Part shown: one piece after another, positions 59,500-64,000 of the stretch | Layout: the number at the start of each line of letters is the position of its first letter | Position numbering within the stretch: position 1 is the first letter of the stretch | NCBI GenBank assembly: GCA_025655555.1 | Contig: JAHXIQ010000004.1 | Coordinates: 62,001 to 126,000 of the forward strand | Reading direction: 5' to 3' | Source: Candidatus Thiodiazotropha sp. (ex Myrtea sp. 'scaly one' KF741663) | Lineage (GTDB): Bacteria > Pseudomonadota > Gammaproteobacteria > Chromatiales > Chromatiaceae | DNA: 64,000 nucleotides | Translations under genes and position numbers: made by a program | The notes under the pieces: model-generated | Database searches by the model: none | The model's input: the letters and a program-made list of their open reading frames with translations, nothing else | What the model was told of the DNA's origin: nothing

Positions 59500-60222
59500 A
59501 TGTCATCTGTCTACGCGTTGCTATTTATATTAGCGACCTTAGTGCTTGTTCTTGGTCTGGCAAGAAAGATTGTTCAGTACGCCAAGACACCTGCGCCATT
59601 AAAGATTCCGACAACGCCGGCACCCGTGACTCGATCCGGCGTGGTTATGCGGTTGTTTCGTGAAGTGGTTCTCTTCGAGAGCCTGTTCAAAAGCACCAAG
59701 TGGACCTGGATCTTCTCGTGGATGTTTCACATGGGTCTGTTCCTGGTATTGGCGCGCCATGTGCGCTATTTCATTGACCCGGTCTGGCTGCCTATCGAGC
59801 TCATACAGCCATTTGGCAAGTATGCGGCGTTTGCCATGATCGCTGGTCTGGCAGGATTGCTGATCCGAAGAATTTTCGTTGATCGCATCCGCTATATCTC
59901 TGCGCCCTCAGATTATCTATGGCTGCTCCTGCTGATTGTTATCGGTATGAGCGGTGCGATGATGACTTTTGTTATCCATACTGATGTGGTTGCCGTTAAG
60001 CAGTTTTTTACTGGATTCTGGACCTTCAGCGGTGGTGATCTGCCTATGGATCCGATTCTACTCGTACATCTGACCCTGGTTGCTGTGCTCATGCTTCTGC
60101 TTCCGTTCAGCAAACTGCTGCACATACCCGGTGTCTTTTTCAGCCCAACCCGTAATCAAGTGGACAATCCTCGTGAGAAAAGACATTTGGTTGAGTGGGC
60201 TAGAAAACTTGAAGACTCTTAA
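59500..60222 (+). CDS. dsrM: DsrM, membrane b-type cytochrome subunit
   Basis: 240-residue integral membrane subunit of the DsrMKJOP complex, with about five helices and histidines placed for b hemes (SWMFHMGLFLVLARHVRYF; MTFVIHTDVV; LLVHLTLVAVLM). Exchanges electrons between DsrK and the quinone pool or DsrJ. 29 bases before dsrK. Confidence 0.94.
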   Translation: MSSVYALLFILATLVLVLGLARKIVQYAKTPAPLKIPTTPAPVTRSGVVMRLFREVVLFESLFKSTKWTWIFSWMFHMGLFLVLARHVRYFIDPVWLPIELIQPFGKYAAFAMIAGLAGLLIRRIFVDRIRYISAPSDYLWLLLLIVIGMSGAMMTFVIHTDVVAVKQFFTGFWTFSGGDLPMDPILLVHLTLVAVLMLLLPFSKLLHIPGVFFSPTRNQVDNPREKRHLVEWARKLEDS

Positions 60223-60251
60223 ATTAATCGCTTGGCCGATGAGGGCTGCAA

Positions 60252-61793
60252 ATGGCTGGAGCTGAATTTAAAACACCGGAACTGAGCGAGTTTATCGAGG
60301 TTCCCAAGCTGGTCGAAGGCACCATGGAGCACATCACTTGCTTTGTGGCCAAACCTGATCACCAGGAAGCACTGGGTTTCCCTGGCGAAAAGGTGGAGAA
60401 CTGGAAAGAGGTCGCCATCGACAAGATGGGTGATCTGCTGAGCCGCTATCGCTCATTTCAGGTCTTCATGGATGCCTGCGTGAAATGTGGTTCTTGTACC
60501 GATAAATGTCACTATTTCCTTGGTACGCAGGATCCAAAAAATATGCCTGTGGGCAGGCAGGATCTGCTACGTAAGGTCTACCGCCGCTATTTCACCTTTG
60601 CGGGTAAATATTTTCCAAAGCTGGTAGGTGCAGAAGATCTAACGGAAGAGATCATCGATGACTGGTATAGCTATTTTCACCAGTGTTCACAGTGCCGCCG
60701 CTGTTCCGTCTTTTGTCCCTACGGTATCGATACCGCAGAGATCTCTATGGCTGCCAGAGAGATTCTCGACTCCATAGGTGTGGGGCAGAAGTACTGTAAC
60801 GAGATTATCGGAAAGGTCCACAAGATCGGTAACAACCTAGGACTTCCCGGCCCCGCCATCGAAAACACCCTCGAAGGATTGGAAGAGGATGTCTACGACG
60901 AAACAGAAGTTGCGGTCAAATACCCGCTGGATGTCAAAGGTGCCGATATCCTCCTGGTCACACCTTCCGCAGATTTCTTTGCTGAACCCCATGTGGATGG
61001 CCTGATTGGATACGGCAAGGTATTTCACGAAGCGGGTGTCAGCTGGACGCTGAGTACGACGGCCTCTGAAGCCGGCAACTTCGGTATGTTCATCGGTAGC
61101 TACGAAAACATGCGGCGCGTGTCTCTGCGTATCAGACAGGCAGCCCTGGAGTTGGGTGTAAAGCGGATCGTTTTTGGCGAGTGTGGCCACGCTTGGCGCA
61201 TTGCCTACAGCTTCCTGAATACGCTCGCAGGTCCATTCGATTTTCTAGATCCCGATTATCCGGTGCCGCAGCACATCTGCGAATACACCCTGAATGAGAT
61301 TGAAAAAGGTACGCTGGAACTCGACAAATCAGAGAATGATGAAATGTCGATCACCTTCCATGACTCTTGCAATGTGGCGCGTGCCTCACGCATGGGTGAT
61401 AAGCCAGGTGGCCAGTTCGAGATTCCTCGTAAGGTCATCAAGGCAGTGGTCAACAACTACCACGATATGGAATGGGACACCATCCATGAGCGTACTTACT
61501 GCTGCGGTGGTGGCGGTGGCATATTGACGGACGACCTGATGGAGGTTCGCGTCAAGGGCGCTAAACCACGCATGTCCGCCTTTAAGAACGTGATGGAAGA
61601 GAAGGGTGTTACCCATCTTGCAGCGATCTGCGCAATCTGCAAAAGCCAGTTTACAAAAGTTTTTCCCTACTACGGGATGGATATGTTCCAGATCGTTAGT
61701 GTTCATCAACTCGTCAGTAATGCGATCGTGATGAATAGGAAAACACCGCCGGAAGAAGCGCCAGGATATGGCGAAGATGACGACGAAGAATAG
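60252..61793 (+). CDS. dsrK: DsrK, HdrD-like iron-sulfur subunit
   Basis: 513-residue cytoplasmic subunit likely to handle the DsrC thiol/disulfide chemistry. Two [4Fe-4S] sites: CVKCGSCTDKCHYF and CSQCRRCSVFCPYG; two CCG-type regions, VFGECGHAWR and HDSCNVAR plus YCCGGGGG, which in HdrD-like proteins bind the catalytic cluster. Shares the operon with DsrM. Confidence 0.96.
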   Translation: MAGAEFKTPELSEFIEVPKLVEGTMEHITCFVAKPDHQEALGFPGEKVENWKEVAIDKMGDLLSRYRSFQVFMDACVKCGSCTDKCHYFLGTQDPKNMPVGRQDLLRKVYRRYFTFAGKYFPKLVGAEDLTEEIIDDWYSYFHQCSQCRRCSVFCPYGIDTAEISMAAREILDSIGVGQKYCNEIIGKVHKIGNNLGLPGPAIENTLEGLEEDVYDETEVAVKYPLDVKGADILLVTPSADFFAEPHVDGLIGYGKVFHEAGVSWTLSTTASEAGNFGMFIGSYENMRRVSLRIRQAALELGVKRIVFGECGHAWRIAYSFLNTLAGPFDFLDPDYPVPQHICEYTLNEIEKGTLELDKSENDEMSITFHDSCNVARASRMGDKPGGQFEIPRKVIKAVVNNYHDMEWDTIHERTYCCGGGGGILTDDLMEVRVKGAKPRMSAFKNVMEEKGVTHLAAICAICKSQFTKVFPYYGMDMFQIVSVHQLVSNAIVMNRKTPPEEAPGYGEDDDEE

Positions 61794-61871
61794 TATTCTA
61801 AAACTAGCGCAAACAATGATTCCTACCTTGAGTAGGACACGACCAAGACAAGTACCGAAAGGAGACTGAAA

Positions 61872-63818
61872 ATGGCAACTCCTAGTGAAGAGATGAAAAA
61901 ACCGATCACCTGGCGTCGATACGAAGAGGGTGATAATGAGTGGGATGATTGGGGTGATATGATCTTCAGTGAAGATACATCACACAAGTGCCCAACCTAC
62001 ATCAATCGTACACCGCCCTGTCAGGGCAGTTGCCCTTCCGGCCACGATATCCGCGGCTGGTTGGCTATCGTGCGTGAAGAGGAGAAGCCTTCCGAGGGTA
62101 TGGATTGGCAGCAGTACGCGTTTGAGCGTGCGGTTGAAGCGAACCCCTTTCCTTCCATGATGGGGCGTGTTTGTCCTGCACCTTGCCAGGATGGCTGTAA
62201 CCGAAATGAAGTCGAGGATTTCGTCGGTATCAACGCGGTTGAGCAGTACATCGGCGATATTGCCATAGAGAAGGGATATAAATTTACGCCCGGTGCTGAC
62301 ACTGGCAAGAAAGTCGCAGTCATTGGTGGTGGACCCGCCGGTATGGCCGCTGCCTTCCAGCTGCGTCGTATGGGACATGGCGTCACTGTATTTGAGAAAG
62401 ATCCAGAGCTTGGCGGCATGATGCGTTACGGCATCCCCAACTATCGTATCCCGCGCGATAAATTGCAGGCAGAAATCCAACGTATCCTCGATATGGGCGT
62501 TGAGAGCAAGACCGGTGTTAAGGTGGGTGTGGATTTTCCTGTCGCAGATGTTGAGAAAGAGTACGACGCTATTCTTTGGGCATTGGGCTGTCAGACGGGA
62601 CGCGGTCTTCCGGTTGACGGCTGGGAAGGTACACCCAACTGTGTTTCGGGTGTGGCATTTCTCAAAGCCTTCAACGAAGGCCGCATGAAGGTTACCGGTA
62701 ATAAAGTTGTCTGTATCGGTGGTGGTGACACCTCTATCGACGTTATCTCCGTAGCGCGTCGTATCGGTTGTAATGATGCAGCCGGCAATCCTGAAGATGT
62801 GGTGCTTGATTCGAGTATCGATCAGGATGACTCACTGGCCACTTCGGCCAAACCTGCCGATGCAACGCTGACTTCACTCTTCACCAAGGACAAGATGTTC
62901 GCTGCCGAACACGAGATTCACGATGCCTTGCACGAGGGTTGCGAAATTCTGGACGGCGTGATGCCGCTGGAGGTGATCGTCGGTGCTGATGGTCGCGCCA
63001 CCGGCCTCAAGGTCTGTGACTGCACGATGGACGGCATGACGCCGGTTCCCACAGAAGGTACCGAGCGTGTCCTCGATGCGGATATCATCGTCTCTGCCAT
63101 TGGTCAGGGTGGTGACATGGAAGGTCTAGAGGACCTTGCCAACGACCGCAATCTGATGGATGCAGATAAGTTCTATCAGGTACCTGGCAAGGAAGGGCAT
63201 TTCGTTGCAGGCGACATTGTTCGACCACATCTGTTGACTACAGCGATCGGCCAGGCCTCTATTGCCTGCGAAAGTATCGATTCATATCTCAACAAGAAAA
63301 ATCTGGCCAAGCGTCCGAAGGTGGATGTGCATCACTTCGATCTGCTTCATAAGTTGCAGGAAGTCCACTTGGAGCCAGAAGCATTCGATAAAAACGAAAA
63401 CGATCTGCGCGGCACTGCTTCAGCGAAATTCGCTGTGCATAACTACGAAGATCGTTCTCGCCATGAGGTCATTTCCGCGAATGAACTGTTCCTGGGCCAC
63501 TTCTCGGATACGCCGCGCCTGCTGCGTTCAGAGGATGTTCCCTCGGCTGACGAAGTCCTGCATCACTTTAAGGAGCGTATGTCAGGCTTTAATCAGGAGC
63601 AGGTTCAGGAAGAAGCCAAGCGTTGCATGAGTTGTGGCATGTGTTTCGAATGCGACAACTGTATCATCTTCTGCCCGCAGGACGCCGTCTTCCGGGTTAA
63701 GAAAAATGAGTCGACCACGGGCCGTTATGTGGATACGGACTACAACAAGTGCATCGGTTGCCATGTCTGCACCGATGTCTGCCCGACTGGTTATATCCAG
63801 ATGGGGTTGGGTGAATAG
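61872..63818 (+). CDS. dsrL: DsrL, NAD(P)-dependent iron-sulfur flavoprotein
   Basis: 648-residue oxidoreductase that takes electrons from DsrAB to NAD(P) in the oxidative direction. N-terminal Cys motifs (CQGSCPSGHD, CPAPCQDGCNR) as in glutamate synthase small subunits, FAD loop VIGGGPAGMAAA, NAD(P) loop CIGGGDTSIDV, and C-terminal ferredoxin pairs CMSCGMCFECDNCIIFCP and CIGCHVCTDVCP. Characteristic of sulfur oxidisers with rDsr. Confidence 0.96.
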   Translation: MATPSEEMKKPITWRRYEEGDNEWDDWGDMIFSEDTSHKCPTYINRTPPCQGSCPSGHDIRGWLAIVREEEKPSEGMDWQQYAFERAVEANPFPSMMGRVCPAPCQDGCNRNEVEDFVGINAVEQYIGDIAIEKGYKFTPGADTGKKVAVIGGGPAGMAAAFQLRRMGHGVTVFEKDPELGGMMRYGIPNYRIPRDKLQAEIQRILDMGVESKTGVKVGVDFPVADVEKEYDAILWALGCQTGRGLPVDGWEGTPNCVSGVAFLKAFNEGRMKVTGNKVVCIGGGDTSIDVISVARRIGCNDAAGNPEDVVLDSSIDQDDSLATSAKPADATLTSLFTKDKMFAAEHEIHDALHEGCEILDGVMPLEVIVGADGRATGLKVCDCTMDGMTPVPTEGTERVLDADIIVSAIGQGGDMEGLEDLANDRNLMDADKFYQVPGKEGHFVAGDIVRPHLLTTAIGQASIACESIDSYLNKKNLAKRPKVDVHHFDLLHKLQEVHLEPEAFDKNENDLRGTASAKFAVHNYEDRSRHEVISANELFLGHFSDTPRLLRSEDVPSADEVLHHFKERMSGFNQEQVQEEAKRCMSCGMCFECDNCIIFCPQDAVFRVKKNESTTGRYVDTDYNKCIGCHVCTDVCPTGYIQMGLGE

Positions 63819-63826
63819 GAGCTGAG

Positions 63827-64000
63827 ATGCGTAGTTCTCTCATCAGCAAAAGGTACTTCATTATTCTGCTGGCAGGATTGTTACTTTCCGCTATGTCGGC
63901 ATTTGGTGAGAGTACCTTTGTAACCAAGGGGTCCAGGGCCGCTTCGCTCGATAGTTGCGTGGCGCCTACCAATGTCATGCGCAGAAATCATATGGATTTC
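63827..64000 (+). CDS. dsrJ: DsrJ, triheme cytochrome c subunit (partial, cut by window end)
   Basis: 58 codons are present. A signal-anchor (YFIILLAGLLLSAMSAFGES) precedes DSCVAPTNVMRRNHMDF, the start of the DsrJ family motif; Cys44 corresponds to the Cys that ligates a heme in A. vinosum DsrJ. The heme-binding CxxCH motifs would lie beyond the window. TAGGAG ribosome site, 8 bases after dsrL. Confidence 0.93.
   Translation, partial: MRSSLISKRYFIILLAGLLLSAMSAFGESTFVTKGSRAASLDSCVAPTNVMRRNHMDF

Overview
The window is chromosomal DNA of a gammaproteobacterial sulfur oxidiser, most likely of the Chromatiales (purple sulfur bacteria, free-living or symbiotic thioautotrophs). The basis is a reverse-type dissimilatory sulfite reductase operon in the order dsrABEFHCMKLJ at the right end, a Gly/Tyr-rich secreted protein resembling sulfur-globule envelope proteins, and standard gammaproteobacterial housekeeping blocks (tig-clpP-clpX-lon-hupB-ppiD; mltD/methyltransferase/rnhA/dnaQ; pyrG-kdsA-eno-ftsB-ispD; ispF-truD). 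The genus cannot be fixed from the sequence alone.

Layout. 1-8.7 kb: protein quality control (trigger factor, ClpP, ClpX, Lon, HU, two tRNAs, PpiD). Lon has a good heat-shock promoter candidate and hupB a near-consensus sigma-70 promoter. 9-18 kb: fabI on the minus strand, then a five-gene Yej/Opp-like peptide ABC transporter with a membrane-anchored binding protein, enlarged permeases and two double-ATPase proteins. 18-25 kb: a DUF211 protein plus a VIT/CCC1-like membrane protein, a tandem-PilJ periplasmic protein next to a chemoreceptor, a lone phaB, and a membrane diguanylate cyclase. 24.6-29.5 kb: TetR regulator with an RND efflux pair. 29.6-36 kb: a DUF815 ATPase, cobO, a Fur-controlled ferric iron ABC transporter and an orphan ZnuA-like protein. 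36-41.5 kb: MltD, a methyltransferase, RNase H, DnaQ, an FNR regulator with an exact FNR box in its own promoter region, and the sulfur-globule-like protein. 41.8-50 kb: pyrG, kdsA, eno, ftsB, ispD, a minus-strand cNMP/HDOD gene, ispF, truD. 50-55 kb: accessory block of poorly known genes and repeats. 55.4-64 kb: dsr operon, cut by the window end inside dsrJ.

The most unusual part is a minus-strand operon (about 53.0-55.0 kb) divergent from dsrA. It encodes a roughly 58-residue small protein, an alpha-helical protein, a Cas6/Cmx6-like RAMP-fold protein with no CRISPR array or other cas gene in the window, and a cysteine-less DsrC paralogue. The shared AT-rich intergenic region carries two nearby CCC/GGG dyads that could be operators. 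It is a candidate for a regulatory or RNA-processing module attached to sulfur oxidation. This is inference and needs comparative and experimental support.

How the genes work together. Sulfur stored in envelope globules would be delivered as persulfide through DsrEFH to DsrC, oxidised by DsrAB with DsrL, and electrons passed through DsrMKJ(OP). FNR and Fur sites link the region to oxygen and iron status. Most other genes are housekeeping or envelope functions.
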